Assembly (NCBI RefSeq): GCF_001758195.1
Contig: NZ_MASR01000001.1
Location: 2,294,001 to 2,358,000 of the forward strand
DNA length: 64,000 nt
From: Pseudohongiella acticola
GTDB taxonomy: Bacteria > Pseudomonadota > Gammaproteobacteria > Pseudomonadales > Pseudohongiellaceae
Direction: 5' to 3'
The position numbers and the translations under genes were made by a program. The notes beneath the pieces were generated by a model that was not told where the DNA came from, made no database searches, and saw only the letters and a list, made by a program, of their open reading frames with translations. Within the stretch, counting starts at the first letter, position 1, and each line of letters opens with the position of its first letter. Positions 1 through 10,169 of this stretch are shown piece after piece.

Positions 1-96
1 AAAACAAAGGGTTAAATTCTGGCACGATCTGTGAATTGTCTTTGCTAAAGGGACGGGTTGTCCCTGGCAAAAAAACAGTCACAGGCCGTGTTTAAA

Positions 97-3000
97 ATGA
101 ACAAGACAAGCATCATCGATGTTTTCACCCGCCACAAAGTGGCTGCCAATCTGGTCATGATCATGATGATCCTGTCGGGGTTGTGGGCATCCAGTCGCAT
201 CAATACCCAGCTCGATCCGTCCGTGGAATGGCCGGGCATCATTATCAATGCGAGCTGGCCCGGTGCCTCTGCTGAAGATGTGGAACAGTTGATTGTGGTG
301 CCGATTGAGCAGCAACTGCGCACGCTGGTGGGCCTGCAGCAGATGTATTCCAGCAGCACGCAGGGCTCGGCCAGCATTCGACTGGAATTCAGTTTTGATT
401 CCGACATGGGCAAGATCATTGATGATGTCAACGATCGTATTGCCCGGGTAAGAAACCTGCCCGCGGACATGGAGCCGATTGTTGCTCGCCGTGGTACCAA
501 TTATGAAAACATCGCCTCTCTGCTGGTTTCCGGTGGTCGTTCGGTAGCCGAGCTGGCGCCGATGGTGCGCCAGTTTGAGCGCGAACTGTATGCTGCCGGT
601 GTCGACCGCATCGAGTTCAGCGGTCTGCCAGAAGAAGAGTTGGCGATCCAGGTGTCCAGCGCCCGTCTGCTGGCGATGAATACCTCACTGGACACACTGG
701 CTGCTGAAGTCAGGCAACGCAGCGCCGATGTACCGGCGGGCACAGTTGCCCGCGACCAGGGTGAAATGCAGCTGCGCGCGCTGGATCAGCGTCGCGACAT
801 CCGTGAGTTTGAGCAACTGGAAGTGCGCGTGCCAGGCACCGGCGAGCTGGTTCGTCTAGGTGATGTCGCCAGCATCGACAAACGTGCGCGCGCCGGTCAA
901 CCGGTGTTGAGTCAGAACGGTCTGCCCGCGATTGAAATGAACCTGTACCGTATTACCGACTCCGATGCCATGCTGTCCGCACAGGCACTGCAGGCCTGGC
1001 TGGATGAGACCCGACCAGGGTTACCCGAAGGCATCACCGTCGAGGTCTATCAGGAGGTCTGGTTGCTGTTGAAGGAACAGCTGGAGGTCATTGCCAGTAA
1101 CGCCTGGTCCGGTATGGTACTGGTTGTCCTGACGCTGTTTGTTTTCCTAAATACCCGTACCGCGTTCTGGGTGACGGCGGGCATACCGGTCAGTTTTCTG
1201 TTCGCAACCATGCTGTATTTTTATATCTTTGATGGCAGCATCAATATTCTGGCATTGATTACCTTCATCATGGCGCTGGGTATTGTTGTAGATGATGCCA
1301 TTGTTGTGGGTGAGGATGCAGTCAGCCTGTTTGAACAGGGTCATTCACCGGAAGCGGCTGCATCCGGTGCCGCCAAACGTATGTTTATGCCGGTGATGAC
1401 ATCGTCCCTGACCACACTGGCCGCCTTTGTCCCCCTGTTGATTTCCGGCGGGGAATTGGGTGCAGTCATTGCCACCATGCCGATGGTGTTGTTCTGTGTC
1501 ATCGTGGCCTCACTGGTGGAGTGTTTCCTGGTGTTGCCGGCGCATCTCAAGCATGGCTTTGCCCGCATGGATCGTGGCCAGCGTTCGGCCTTTCGGGAGA
1601 AGTTTGACCGCTTCTTCTACGGATTCCGTGACCGTTTCTATCGACCCGTACTGGAGCTGGCGCTGGCGCGACCGGTGGCAACGCTGTTAACTGCGTTCGG
1701 CTGTGTCATCCTTGCCTTCAGTCTGATCATCAGCGGCCGGGTCGGGGTAAATTTTGTCACCGGTGTCAGCCTGCAGATGCTGGAAGCAAACGTGAATTTT
1801 ACGGTCGACGCAACGCCGCAGCAGCGTAAATCATTTATGGGGCACCTGGAGCAGACGTTGCAGGCGACCAACGCCAAGCACGGCGACAACAATATCAATG
1901 GCTACTTTGTCCGGTTGAATTCGGCGCTATTGAATCAGGAGCGTAAAACCGGCCTTCAGTACGGCTCCATGCGTGTCGAGTATGCCTGGGAGGATGTCTA
2001 CTCGCTGGCACCGCAGCCTTTTGTTGAGCAATGGCGGGCTCAGGTAGTGACACCGCCTTACGTAGAACAATTGGTGCTTGAGGTACGTGGTGGTGCCAAT
2101 GGCGGCGGGCCAGATATGTCGCTGGTGCTGCGAGGCAATGATCTCGACAGCCTCAAGCAGGCCTCGGAGGAGCTGCAGGCAGCACTGGCCAGTTATGAAG
2201 GGGTCGATAACATCTACGACAACCTGCCTTATGGCAAGGATCAGATGATTTTCTCGTTGACTCCCCAGGGCAAATCGCTGGGTGTGACTACTGCGGCGCT
2301 GGGACAGCAGTTGCGAGCAGCTTACTACGGCAGCCGGGTGCAGATATTCAATCAGAACAACGCCGAGCTGGAAGTGCTGTTGATGCTGCCCGATGCTGAG
2401 CGCGACCATATTGCATCGCTGAATCAGTTCCCGGTGCGCACTCCTGCAGGTGACATCGTGCCATTGGGTCAGGTGGCATCCTTAAGTACACGCCGTGGTA
2501 TAGATGTCATCAATCACAATGGTGGTTCGATGTCGGTCATGGTCAGTGCCTCGGTGGACAGTCAGCAAAACAATGCTGAACGGATTCTGGCAGACGTCAC
2601 CGATGGAGCGTTGCGCGACATCAATCAGCGCTACGGGCTGAGTTCGAATCTGGGCGGCGCCAGTCTGTTCAATCAGCAGTTGATGGCTGCGATGCAGTTG
2701 GGTGCGGTACTGACGTTGGTGTTCATCTACCTGATCCTGGCGTGGTCGTTTGCCTCCTACACCTGGCCACTGGCGGTTCTGATTGCCATCCCGCTGGGGC
2801 TGACCGGCGCCATTGCCGGGCACTGGGTAATGGGTGTGGACCTGGGCGTGATGACCATGCTGGCATTCTTTGCACTCACCGGTGTGGTGGTCAATGATTC
2901 GATTGTACTGGTGAGTTTTTTGCGCCGCGAGCTTGCCAACGGCATGGCGCTACGAGACGCGGTACGCACGGCAGCGTTGGCACGTTTTCGCGCTGTGATG

Positions 3001-3237
3001 CTGACCTCACTGACTACCGTAGCGGGCCTGTCACCGCTTATGTTTGAAAGCTTCAGTCTGGCAATCTACATGGTGCCTATTGCCATTACCTTATGTTTTG
3101 GCCTTGCGTTCGCAACGCTACTGGTGCTGTTGGTGGTGCCGGCGCTGATCATACTGATTGAGAACTGCAAGAACTCTCTGTCGCGCTTGTTGACGCGAAC
3201 AGTTAATTTGAACGTTGTGTCACAAAAAGGATTGTGA
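97..3237 (+). CDS. RND (HAE1-type) efflux pump inner-membrane subunit
   Basis: Resistance-nodulation-division permease that would use the proton gradient to export hydrophobic compounds through a tripartite envelope complex. About 1046 residues, the normal AcrB/MexB length. The first membrane helix lies at about residues 13-32, a large periplasmic loop follows, and a second half-repeat begins near residue 530. The TM4 proton-relay Asp pair is visible in GIVVDDAIVV near residue 400. The second-half helix GVVVNDSIVLV near residue 930 also fits the family. I chose ATG at 97 because it gives the short cytoplasmic N-terminus typical of the family. A TTG at 58 preceded by AAAGGGA is a real alternative. 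The adaptor gene follows directly with overlapping codons, so they form one operon. No outer-membrane channel gene is adjacent. Substrate unknown. Confidence 0.93.
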   Translation: MNKTSIIDVFTRHKVAANLVMIMMILSGLWASSRINTQLDPSVEWPGIIINASWPGASAEDVEQLIVVPIEQQLRTLVGLQQMYSSSTQGSASIRLEFSFDSDMGKIIDDVNDRIARVRNLPADMEPIVARRGTNYENIASLLVSGGRSVAELAPMVRQFERELYAAGVDRIEFSGLPEEELAIQVSSARLLAMNTSLDTLAAEVRQRSADVPAGTVARDQGEMQLRALDQRRDIREFEQLEVRVPGTGELVRLGDVASIDKRARAGQPVLSQNGLPAIEMNLYRITDSDAMLSAQALQAWLDETRPGLPEGITVEVYQEVWLLLKEQLEVIASNAWSGMVLVVLTLFVFLNTRTAFWVTAGIPVSFLFATMLYFYIFDGSINILALITFIMALGIVVDDAIVVGEDAVSLFEQGHSPEAAASGAAKRMFMPVMTSSLTTLAAFVPLLISGGELGAVIATMPMVLFCVIVASLVECFLVLPAHLKHGFARMDRGQRSAFREKFDRFFYGFRDRFYRPVLELALARPVATLLTAFGCVILAFSLIISGRVGVNFVTGVSLQMLEANVNFTVDATPQQRKSFMGHLEQTLQATNAKHGDNNINGYFVRLNSALLNQERKTGLQYGSMRVEYAWEDVYSLAPQPFVEQWRAQVVTPPYVEQLVLEVRGGANGGGPDMSLVLRGNDLDSLKQASEELQAALASYEGVDNIYDNLPYGKDQMIFSLTPQGKSLGVTTAALGQQLRAAYYGSRVQIFNQNNAELEVLLMLPDAERDHIASLNQFPVRTPAGDIVPLGQVASLSTRRGIDVINHNGGSMSVMVSASVDSQQNNAERILADVTDGALRDINQRYGLSSNLGGASLFNQQLMAAMQLGAVLTLVFIYLILAWSFASYTWPLAVLIAIPLGLTGAIAGHWVMGVDLGVMTMLAFFALTGVVVNDSIVLVSFLRRELANGMALRDAVRTAALARFRAVMLTSLTTVAGLSPLMFESFSLAIYMVPIAITLCFGLAFATLLVLLVVPALIILIENCKNSLSRLLTRTVNLNVVSQKGL

Positions 3238-3239
3238 TT

Positions 3240-4562
3240 ATGAAGATGCAATATTTCCCGGGCCGGACCCTGGCCCGATTCCGCTATCTCGGCGCCAAGG
3301 CTGCCGGTGTACTGGTGTTTGGCATGTTGCTGCTGTTGAGCATGCTGGTGATTGCCACCGGGCCCAAAGCCGAGCCGGTTGAACGGGCCGAGCGTGAGTG
3401 GCCGGTTTCATACCGTGAAGTCAGTCCGGGTCCGATCGCGCCGACCATTCAGGTGTATGGCAAACTGGAAACCGATCAGTCGGCGACATTGCGCGCCGGG
3501 GTAACGGCAACCGTGGCGCAGGTACTACGACGCGAGGGCGAATGGGTCGAAGCAGGCGAAACCCTGTTACGCCTGGATGATGCTGAGGTGGCGTTGGCAC
3601 AGCAGTCCGCCCGTGCGGCGCTTTCCAGCGCGGAGGCGGCGCTGCGTTCAATACGCAATCAGCACCAACTGGCGCGTGATCTGGGCCTGCACCATGAAGC
3701 CCAGGCCGAGCTGGCGCGCGAAAAGTTGCAGCGCTTTGAGTCTTTGCATGCCAGAAGTATGATTGCCGATGCCCAGCTTGATGATGTGCGTCATGAGGCC
3801 ACCGAACGCGCCATGGTACTGGCACAACACCAGTCACGCGTGTCCGATTACCCGAATCAGGAACAACAGGCAGAGGCGGCAGTCGCTGAGGCCGCCGCGC
3901 GCCTTGGGCAAGCGGAACTTGACCGCCAGCATACCGACGTACGCGCGCCGTTCAGCGGTCGGGTAATAACACTGCATGTGGCGGCGGGTGACCGTATCAA
4001 CGCTGGCACCTCCCTGTTGACAGTGGCCGACTATGCCGGTCTGCAAGTGCGAGCGCCAGTGCCGATGCAGATTGCACAGCAGTTGCGCCGCCATCTGGAT
4101 AAAGGCAAAGCGGTGGTAGCAGAAAGTAATATTGCAGGTGAGCGCCTGGGTTTCAATTTACGGGGCCTGGCAGGCGAGGTTAAACCAGGCCAGAGTGGTA
4201 TTGACGCTTTTTTTCATGTCGCGCCTGACTCCGTCATGGCCCTTGGCAGTGTTGTCAATCTGCTGATCGCGCTGCCGGAAGAATCCAATGTGGTCGCCCT
4301 GCCCATTCACGCAGTGTATGACAATAGCCGGGTCTATCGAATAGCCGATAACCGTTTGCAGGCGGTGGAGATCGAACGCGTCGGGGAGCGCATGGATAAC
4401 GCAGGCAACTACCGGGTGCTGGTGCGTTCATCTGCCCTCAGCCGCGGTGATCAGTTGCTGGTTTCGCAACTGCCTACGGCAATGACCGGCCTGCTGGTCA
4501 AACCTTCGTCGGTTGAATCCGGCCAGCCAGCGGAACTGGCAGGACAGTGGTCAAGCTGGTAG
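3240..4562 (+). CDS. RND efflux periplasmic adaptor subunit (HlyD/MFP family)
   Basis: Membrane-fusion protein that would link the upstream RND permease to an outer-membrane channel. A single N-terminal membrane anchor lies at about residues 20-36. A lipoyl/barrel half follows (the region with TLRAGVTATVAQVLRREGEWV, about 80-100), then an Ala/Glu/Gln-rich coiled-coil hairpin (about 115-205), then the second lipoyl half (VRAPFSGRVITLHV) and a beta-barrel domain. The ATG at 3240 has AAAAAGGA at good spacing. A GTG at 3234 overlaps the permease stop and is less likely. The permease-then-adaptor order is the reverse of the common acrA-acrB order. Confidence 0.88.
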   Translation: MKMQYFPGRTLARFRYLGAKAAGVLVFGMLLLLSMLVIATGPKAEPVERAEREWPVSYREVSPGPIAPTIQVYGKLETDQSATLRAGVTATVAQVLRREGEWVEAGETLLRLDDAEVALAQQSARAALSSAEAALRSIRNQHQLARDLGLHHEAQAELAREKLQRFESLHARSMIADAQLDDVRHEATERAMVLAQHQSRVSDYPNQEQQAEAAVAEAAARLGQAELDRQHTDVRAPFSGRVITLHVAAGDRINAGTSLLTVADYAGLQVRAPVPMQIAQQLRRHLDKGKAVVAESNIAGERLGFNLRGLAGEVKPGQSGIDAFFHVAPDSVMALGSVVNLLIALPEESNVVALPIHAVYDNSRVYRIADNRLQAVEIERVGERMDNAGNYRVLVRSSALSRGDQLLVSQLPTAMTGLLVKPSSVESGQPAELAGQWSSW

Positions 4563-4610
4563 CGAAATGATAAGGTCTGCGCCTGATGACCCTATCCTGA
4601 GGATGACAAG

Positions 4611-5339
4611 ATGGCGCAGTTGCTGGAGCAGCAGGGAGTAATTATAACCGGTGGTACGCGCGGTATTGGCAAGGCCATTGCTGAAGCGGTGCTCGCCGAA
4701 GGCGGCCGGGTGTTGATCACCGGGCGATCGCAGGCCAGTGTTGACGAAGCGTTGGCTGCCAGCAATCATCCTGAGCTGTTTGGCATGCCTGCCGATGTTG
4801 CCAATGAAGAAGACACCGTTGCAGTATTTGCTCGCGCCGTCGAGCTGTTCGGAAAAGTCGACGCCGTGGTCAATAATGCCGGCATCGCGCGTGCAGGCGC
4901 GATACAGAACCTGCGCCTGAAAGACTTTCAGATGGTCATGGACACCAATCTCAACGGTGCGTTTCTTTACAGCCGTGAAGCGTTCAGGGTGATGAAAGAC
5001 ACCGGCGGTGGCCGCATCCTCAACATTGGCAGTATCTCCTCCGAGACCCCCCGGTTTGGTTCGGTGCCCTACACCACCAGCAAATTCGGTCTGCAGGGCA
5101 TGACCCGCGCGCTCGCTATCGAAGGGCGTGAAATTGGCATTATGGTCAGCTGTCTGCACCCGGGCAATGTGCATACCGACATCTGGGACAAGGCGCCCAA
5201 ATCTGTTGCCGATGAACCCAAAATGGCGGTGAAAGATATCGCCAGGGTTGCCGTACTGATGTTGAGCATGCCACAGAATGCCACCATCATTGATGCCACT
5301 GTGCTGGATCCACGGCAGCCGTTTCTGGGCCGTGGCTGA
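4611..5339 (+). CDS. SDR family NAD(P)-dependent oxidoreductase
   Basis: Classical short-chain dehydrogenase/reductase of 242 residues with a Rossmann fold. The cofactor motif TGGTRGIG is at residues 14-21, the structural NNAG at 88-91, and the catalytic YxxxK (YTTSK) at about 154-158 with the upstream Ser in NIGSIS. A GAGG ribosome site precedes the ATG. It starts about 50 bases after the adaptor gene on the same strand and could be cotranscribed with the pump, but nothing ties its substrate to the pump. The substrate cannot be deduced. Confidence 0.88.
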   Translation: MAQLLEQQGVIITGGTRGIGKAIAEAVLAEGGRVLITGRSQASVDEALAASNHPELFGMPADVANEEDTVAVFARAVELFGKVDAVVNNAGIARAGAIQNLRLKDFQMVMDTNLNGAFLYSREAFRVMKDTGGGRILNIGSISSETPRFGSVPYTTSKFGLQGMTRALAIEGREIGIMVSCLHPGNVHTDIWDKAPKSVADEPKMAVKDIARVAVLMLSMPQNATIIDATVLDPRQPFLGRG

Positions 5340-5416
5340 GTTATTCTGGTGGCGGGCCGAATAATATCAGCCTGCCACCAACCGACTAATTAACCATTCA
5401 TCCGGAGTATGTGCTA

Positions 5417-6301
5417 ATGAATAAATTTCTATTGCGATCGATTTTCGGCGTGGCCACTATTTTCTCCAGCTCATTGCTGGCGCAAAACATCGATCTGGTT
5501 GCCAGCGGTGCAGAAATTACATTATTGAAGGATGGGTTTGTATTTACCGAGGGCCCTGCTGCTGATGCTGACGGTAATGTTTATTTCTCGGATATTCCGA
5601 CCAACACCAATTATGTCTGGACGACTGAAGGTGAGCTGGAGACGTTCAGGGAAAACACCAACCGTACCAATGGTCTGTTCTTCGACCGGGACTGGAACCT
5701 GTTTGCTGCCGAAGGTGGCGCAGGTCGCATCACGGCGGTTGATGATCAGGGACAGGCGACGGTGGTTGTCGGCGAACATGATGGTCAGCGTTTCAACAGC
5801 CCAAATGATCTCTGGGTTGATGGCAGTGGCGGTATTTATTTCACTGACCCGGTCTACGGTGATGAATCCAGCAACCCACAACCCGGCTACTATGTCTATT
5901 ACCTGGCTGCAGGTGCTGACGCAGCCGAAGCGATCATTACGGATCTGGTGAAACCAAATGGCATTATTGGTACCCGAGACGGGGAAACACTTTATGTCGC
6001 CGACCATGTGGGCAATGCGACCTATGCCTACGACATCTCTGCTCCGGGCGAAGTCAGCAACAGACGCCTGATGGCGAGTCAGGGTTCGGATGGTGTGACG
6101 CTCGATGAACACGGCAATCTTTATCTGACCGGTGGCAACGATATCACCGTGTACAGCCCGGCCGGTGAATTGGTAGCAACGCTGACATTTCCGCTGGCGC
6201 CTGCCAATATGACTTTTGGCGGGCCGGAAAGAGATATTCTTTATGTGACTGCGCGCAGCAGCCTGTTTGCCCTGCAGATGAATGTTAAGGGCATGTATTA
6301 A
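5417..6301 (+). CDS. Exported SMP-30/gluconolactonase-like beta-propeller protein
   Basis: Protein of 294 residues in the SMP-30/gluconolactonase/LRE-like family, which are calcium-dependent lactonase-type six-bladed propellers. An N-terminal signal peptide is clear (hydrophobic stretch to LLA, likely cleaved before Gln at about residue 24), so it should act in the periplasm. Family landmarks include TEGPAADADGNVYFSDI early, NSPNDLWVDGSGGIYFTDP in the middle and KPNGI later, which supply the usual Glu/Asn/Asp metal ligands. GGAG ten bases upstream supports the ATG at 5417. It follows the SDR gene by 77 bases on the same strand. Substrate unknown. Confidence 0.82.
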   Translation: MNKFLLRSIFGVATIFSSSLLAQNIDLVASGAEITLLKDGFVFTEGPAADADGNVYFSDIPTNTNYVWTTEGELETFRENTNRTNGLFFDRDWNLFAAEGGAGRITAVDDQGQATVVVGEHDGQRFNSPNDLWVDGSGGIYFTDPVYGDESSNPQPGYYVYYLAAGADAAEAIITDLVKPNGIIGTRDGETLYVADHVGNATYAYDISAPGEVSNRRLMASQGSDGVTLDEHGNLYLTGGNDITVYSPAGELVATLTFPLAPANMTFGGPERDILYVTARSSLFALQMNVKGMY

Positions 6302-6322
6302 AAAAGTATCGGCGGAATGTCG

Positions 6323-7456
6323 TTACTTGAGCTGTTTCGGGCGGAAAAACTGATATTGATTGCGCCCGGCAGCTTTGGCCTGATACATGGCGTGATCAGC
6401 CATGGTTACCAACTCTCTGAAATTTTCACCATGTTCCGGCGCCAGTGAAATGCCCATGGACAGGGCCGGAATCACGGTCTCGCTGTGAATGGTAACGGGC
6501 CTGGCAACAGCACTGCGGACCTTATCCAGAATCAGTTCCACGTCCTTGCCCTTGGAAATACCTGATAGCAGGATCAGGAACTCGTCACCGGCAATACGGA
6601 CCAGTCGATCGGACTTGCGCAGTTGGCCGCTGATGGTATTGCCCAGATGGCGCAGCAGCTCATCGCCCAGATCATGACCATGTGAGTCATTAAAGGTCTT
6701 GAAGTTGTCCACGTCGACAAAGACCAGGCCTACACCGGCATGCTCCTGCTGGCTGAGTGTCCATAACTCATTAAAGTAGTGTTCCGCCATACGTCGGTTT
6801 GGCAGTCCGGTCAGATTGTCATGGTTGGCCAGGTGTTCAGCCTGTAATCTGGAGCGTGTGGCAGCGTCCATTTGCACGTGAAGGGCGTCCAGCAGTGCCA
6901 GCAGATCGGCCGCCAGCACGCGGATAATGAAACTGGCAGCCGATAAAATGATGCCATAGTCCACTAACCAACGATAATCGGTTGAGTCTTCCAGCCCGGT
7001 GCGCCAGCCATTGTTGGTTGCCCATAAAAGAATCGCCATATACCCAAGCATTGCCGCTAGTGCCAGATAAAACGCTCTCTGGCCCAGCATGATCATTGCA
7101 AACAGCAGGGCGACCGGAAAACCTATCAATGCCGAGGAACGCAGACCAACTCCGCCCCACATGGCCTGGGCTGTGCATACAAACATGACAATGAGTGTGA
7201 GCGTTGCGGCACTCTGAGCATAGCCTTTACGCAACAGCATCAGCGCTGTAATGAGAGAAAGAATGGAAAACAGAAGGGTAGGGACAACCGTAATCTTGGA
7301 CTCAGCCAGGTTGAACGGTGTCAGAGCAACGAGCGCAATCAGCACCACAAGGATTGCCTGTTCAAGGCGTTTTTGTCGAATTCGCTGCACCGAGTCTGTG
7401 TGTCGTAGCTGCTTGTGTGGCGGGGGTTCATTCATGGAAAAGCTAGGATTTTGCAT
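6323..7456 (-). CDS. Membrane-bound diguanylate cyclase (GGDEF)
   Basis: Would make the second messenger cyclic di-GMP. The N-terminal half has about six membrane helices (about residues 30-180) of no recognised sensor family. The C-terminal half is a GGDEF domain, with DNLTGLPNRR, DVDNFKTFNDSHG and the active-site loop AGDEF, an accepted variant of GGDEF. RKSD sits five residues before that loop and matches the RxxD inhibitory site, so product inhibition is likely. Upstream in-frame starts exist, including a TTG at 7531, but lack a convincing ribosome site. The ATG at 7456 is my choice, with moderate certainty. The input signal is unknown. Confidence 0.85.
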   Translation of the reverse strand: MQNPSFSMNEPPPHKQLRHTDSVQRIRQKRLEQAILVVLIALVALTPFNLAESKITVVPTLLFSILSLITALMLLRKGYAQSAATLTLIVMFVCTAQAMWGGVGLRSSALIGFPVALLFAMIMLGQRAFYLALAAMLGYMAILLWATNNGWRTGLEDSTDYRWLVDYGIILSAASFIIRVLAADLLALLDALHVQMDAATRSRLQAEHLANHDNLTGLPNRRMAEHYFNELWTLSQQEHAGVGLVFVDVDNFKTFNDSHGHDLGDELLRHLGNTISGQLRKSDRLVRIAGDEFLILLSGISKGKDVELILDKVRSAVARPVTIHSETVIPALSMGISLAPEHGENFRELVTMADHAMYQAKAAGRNQYQFFRPKQLK

Positions 7457-7540
7457 CCTCAGGTGTCCTGATTTTTTGGTTTGACCGTTAACTACGGACA
7501 GAACTATGCAGCGGATCAGCGCAGAAGGCAATCCCCATGT

Positions 7541-7569
7541 TCCGCCTCCTGCCGTTGTCAGGAGGCGGA
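7541..7569 (-). terminator. Hairpin downstream of ahpF
   Basis: Perfect 11-bp inverted repeat (TCCGCCTCCTG and its complement) with a 7-base loop, 11 bases after the ahpF stop. There is no T-run on either side, so it may terminate weakly or protect the 3' end of the message. Confidence 0.45.
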
Positions 7570-7579
7570 AATCGCGGAA

Positions 7580-9133
7580 TTAATGCCGGATCAGGTAATC
7601 AAATGCACTTAACGATGACCGTGAGCCCTCGCCCATGGCAATGATAATCTGTTTATAAGGCACATTGGTGACATCACCTGCCGCAAACACACCGGGGATA
7701 TTGGTCTGCCCCTTGGCATCAATCTCAATCTCGCCGTATTTGCTGGTGGTCACCGTACCCTTGACCCATTCACTGTTAGGTAATAGACCAATCTGCACAA
7801 ATATGCCTTCCAGCTCGACCGTGTGCAGCTCATCGCTGTTACGATCCTTGTACTCAATGCCTGTCACCTTCTGCTTGTCGCCCACCACCTGAGTGGTTTG
7901 TGCCGAGGTAATGACATCCACATTGGGTAGGCTGTGCAACTTGCGCTGCAGTACGTCGTCAGCCTTCAGCGAATCAGCAAACTCGATAACAGTCACGTGT
8001 TTAACAATGCCGGCCAGGTCGATGGCGGCTTCAATGCCCGAGTTGCCACCGCCTACCACAGCAACGCGTTTGCCTTTGTACAGTGGTCCATCGCAGTGAG
8101 GGCAGTAGGCAACACCTTTGTTGCGATATTCGGTTTCACCGGGCACATTCAGCTCGCGCCAGCGTGCGCCAGTGCTCAGAATGATGGTTTTTGAGCGTAG
8201 CGTGGCACCATTATCAAGTCTGATCTCATGCAGGCCACCGGCTTCTTCAGCCGGAATCAGGGCCGATGCCCGTTGAAGGCTCATGATATCGACATCATAT
8301 TGTTTCACATGCTCTTCCAGCTGACGCACCAGCTTCGGACCTTCGGTTTCCTGTACCGAAACGAAGTTTTCGATACCCATCGTATCCAGCACCTGGCCGC
8401 CAAAACGTTCGGCAGCAACGCCAGTGCGAATGCCTTTGCGTGCGGCATAAATGGCTGCCGCAGCACCAGCGGGGCCACCGCCCACGATCAGCACATCAAA
8501 CGGTTCTTTGCCGTTGATCTTTTCCGCTTCGCGTTCAGTGGCACCGGTATCGATCTTGGCCAGAATTTCGTCCACACCCATGCGTCCCTGGCCAAAGGCT
8601 TCACCGTTCAGATACACACTGGGTACTGACATCACCTGGCGTTGCTCAACTTCGTCCTGAAACAATGCACCATCAATGGCAACGTGCTTTATGTTGGGGT
8701 TAAGCACTGCCAGCAGATTCAGCGCCTGAACCACATCCGGACAGTTCTGGCATGACAGGGAAAAATAGGTTTCAAACACGAACTCGCCTTTGATGGCCTT
8801 GATCTGTTCAATCTTCTCGTCGCTCAGCTTGGGCGGATGACCACCGGTCTGCAGCAGGGCCAGCACCAGTGACGTAAATTCGTGACCCATGGGAATGCCT
8901 GCAAAGCGCAGGTGCATGTCAGCGTCCGGGCGTTGCAGAGCGAATGAGGGGCGGCGCTCGTCGTCACCATCTTCGCGTATCGTAATTTTGTCAGTCAGAC
9001 CCGCGATGTCATGGACAAGGGTGCGCAACTCGTCGGATTTGGCGCTGTCATCCAGCGACGCAACAATCTCGAAAGGACGAGTGACTTTTTCCAGGTAGGT
9101 CTTCAACTGGGTTTTCATGTTGGCGTCTAACAT
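7580..9133 (-). CDS. ahpF: Alkyl hydroperoxide reductase subunit F
   Basis: Flavoprotein that passes electrons from NADH to AhpC for reduction of hydrogen peroxide and organic peroxides in the cytosol. 517 residues against 521 in E. coli, with a very similar N-terminus ([20 protein letters not shown]). The N-terminal thioredoxin-like domain carries CQNC at residues 128-131. FAD-binding [10 protein letters not shown] follows, then the thioredoxin-reductase-type redox centre CPHC near residue 340 and NAD-binding GGGNSG. It lies downstream of ahpC on the same strand. A strong terminator separates the two, so ahpF needs read-through or its own promoter. Confidence 0.97.
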   Translation of the reverse strand: MLDANMKTQLKTYLEKVTRPFEIVASLDDSAKSDELRTLVHDIAGLTDKITIREDGDDERRPSFALQRPDADMHLRFAGIPMGHEFTSLVLALLQTGGHPPKLSDEKIEQIKAIKGEFVFETYFSLSCQNCPDVVQALNLLAVLNPNIKHVAIDGALFQDEVEQRQVMSVPSVYLNGEAFGQGRMGVDEILAKIDTGATEREAEKINGKEPFDVLIVGGGPAGAAAAIYAARKGIRTGVAAERFGGQVLDTMGIENFVSVQETEGPKLVRQLEEHVKQYDVDIMSLQRASALIPAEEAGGLHEIRLDNGATLRSKTIILSTGARWRELNVPGETEYRNKGVAYCPHCDGPLYKGKRVAVVGGGNSGIEAAIDLAGIVKHVTVIEFADSLKADDVLQRKLHSLPNVDVITSAQTTQVVGDKQKVTGIEYKDRNSDELHTVELEGIFVQIGLLPNSEWVKGTVTTSKYGEIEIDAKGQTNIPGVFAAGDVTNVPYKQIIIAMGEGSRSSLSAFDYLIRH

Positions 9134-9224
9134 CGGGGAAATCCTCTTTTACACGGCTATCCGTTAATAAACTGCGCTCAGTCGGTAATGCTCGGCACAC
9201 GGTATGGGCGCAAATGACAGGCAC

Positions 9225-9255
9225 AAAAAAGCCCGGACGGTGTTCGCGCCCGGGC
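9225..9255 (-). terminator. Rho-independent terminator after ahpC
   Basis: On the minus strand, GCCCGG and CCGGGC form a stem with a 13-base loop, followed immediately by six Ts. It lies 45 bases after the ahpC stop and before ahpF, and probably sets a high ahpC:ahpF ratio. Confidence 0.8.
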
Positions 9256-9299
9256 CTTCGGGCTGAGATCATGCAAATTTTGCGATCAAAGCAGGTGGA

Positions 9300-9863
9300 T
9301 CAGATCTTGCCGACCAGATCCAGAGATGGCGTTAGTGTGGCTTCGCCTTCTTTCCACTTGGCCGGGCATACTTCACCAGGGTGCTTGGCAACGTACTGGG
9401 CAGCTTTGATTTTGCGCAGCAGTTCAGAGGCATCACGGCCGATGTTACCGGCAGAAATTTCCATGACCTGAATCACGCCTTCAGGATCGATAATGAAGGT
9501 GCCACGCTCAGCCAGGCCAACTTCTTCGATCATGACTTCAAAGTTGCGGCTGATCACGCCCGTGGGGTCGCCCACCATTGGATATTGGATCTTGCCAATG
9601 GTTTCGGAGCTGCTGTGCCAGGCTTTGTGGGTAAAGTGGGTGTCGGTGGACACGCTGTACACTTCCACGTCACGGCTCTGCAGCTCGGCATAGTTGTCAG
9701 CCAGGTCGCCCAGCTCGGTAGGACACACGAAGGTGAAGTCGGCTGGATAGAAAAATACCACTGACCATTTGCCTTTGAGATCCGCTTCAGTGATTTCCAC
9801 GAACTCGCCGTTATGGAAAGCAGTTGCTTTAAATGGTTTTACTTCAGTGTTGATCAATGACAC
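9300..9863 (-). CDS. ahpC: Alkyl hydroperoxide reductase subunit C (2-Cys peroxiredoxin)
   Basis: Typical 2-Cys peroxiredoxin that reduces peroxides and is recycled by AhpF. 187 residues as in E. coli. The peroxidatic Cys47 is in FTFVCPTE and the resolving Cys in [10 protein letters not shown] near residue 166. The GGDPTG-region equivalent (VGDPTG) and the C-terminal helix typical of the robust/sensitive class are present. The start is a GTG at 9863: it restores the exact family N-terminus ([10 protein letters not shown]) and has AAAGGAG seven bases upstream. An ATG further upstream would add 22 residues with no family counterpart. Confidence 0.97.
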   Translation of the reverse strand: MSLINTEVKPFKATAFHNGEFVEITEADLKGKWSVVFFYPADFTFVCPTELGDLADNYAELQSRDVEVYSVSTDTHFTHKAWHSSSETIGKIQYPMVGDPTGVISRNFEVMIEEVGLAERGTFIIDPEGVIQVMEISAGNIGRDASELLRKIKAAQYVAKHPGEVCPAKWKEGEATLTPSLDLVGKI

Positions 9864-10169
9864 GTTAACGCTCCTTTGCCGTGTAGCCGTTCCAGTGTGT
9901 GGTTGGCTGATTAATTTAACAGGGCCCATAATAGCGGCGAAGGCTGCTTAGGTAAAATGAAATATATGTTAGACAATGATACATAAAATGTATCATTGGT
10001 GGCGACAGCAGTTGGTTGAGTGAGTCTGGTGCTGGCACATGAGCCGGTCTGCCGGCCCCGCTAACAAAATTGATAGAAAAAAACGATTAATTAGCTTGTC
10101 ACGGTCAGCTAAAGTCACTTAGAAGAAAAGAGTCATTTAAACGAACAGAGTCACGTCAAAGGACCGGGG
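9864..10169. other. Intergenic region upstream of ahpC
   Basis: 306 bases without a gene. It should hold the ahpC promoter. The two notable features are a perfect palindrome (annotated separately) and three copies of AGTCA near 10110, 10130 and 10147, spaced about 20 bases apart in an AT-rich stretch. I see no full OxyR-type four-box site by eye. Confidence 0.5.
9975..9997. promoter_or_regulatory. Palindromic operator-like site upstream of ahpC
   Basis: Perfect 10-bp inverted repeat, AATGATACAT then AAA then its complement, about 110 bases upstream of the ahpC start. The even arms, short odd spacer and lack of a T-run suit a dimeric repressor or activator site better than a terminator. The regulator is unknown. 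Confidence 0.4.
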
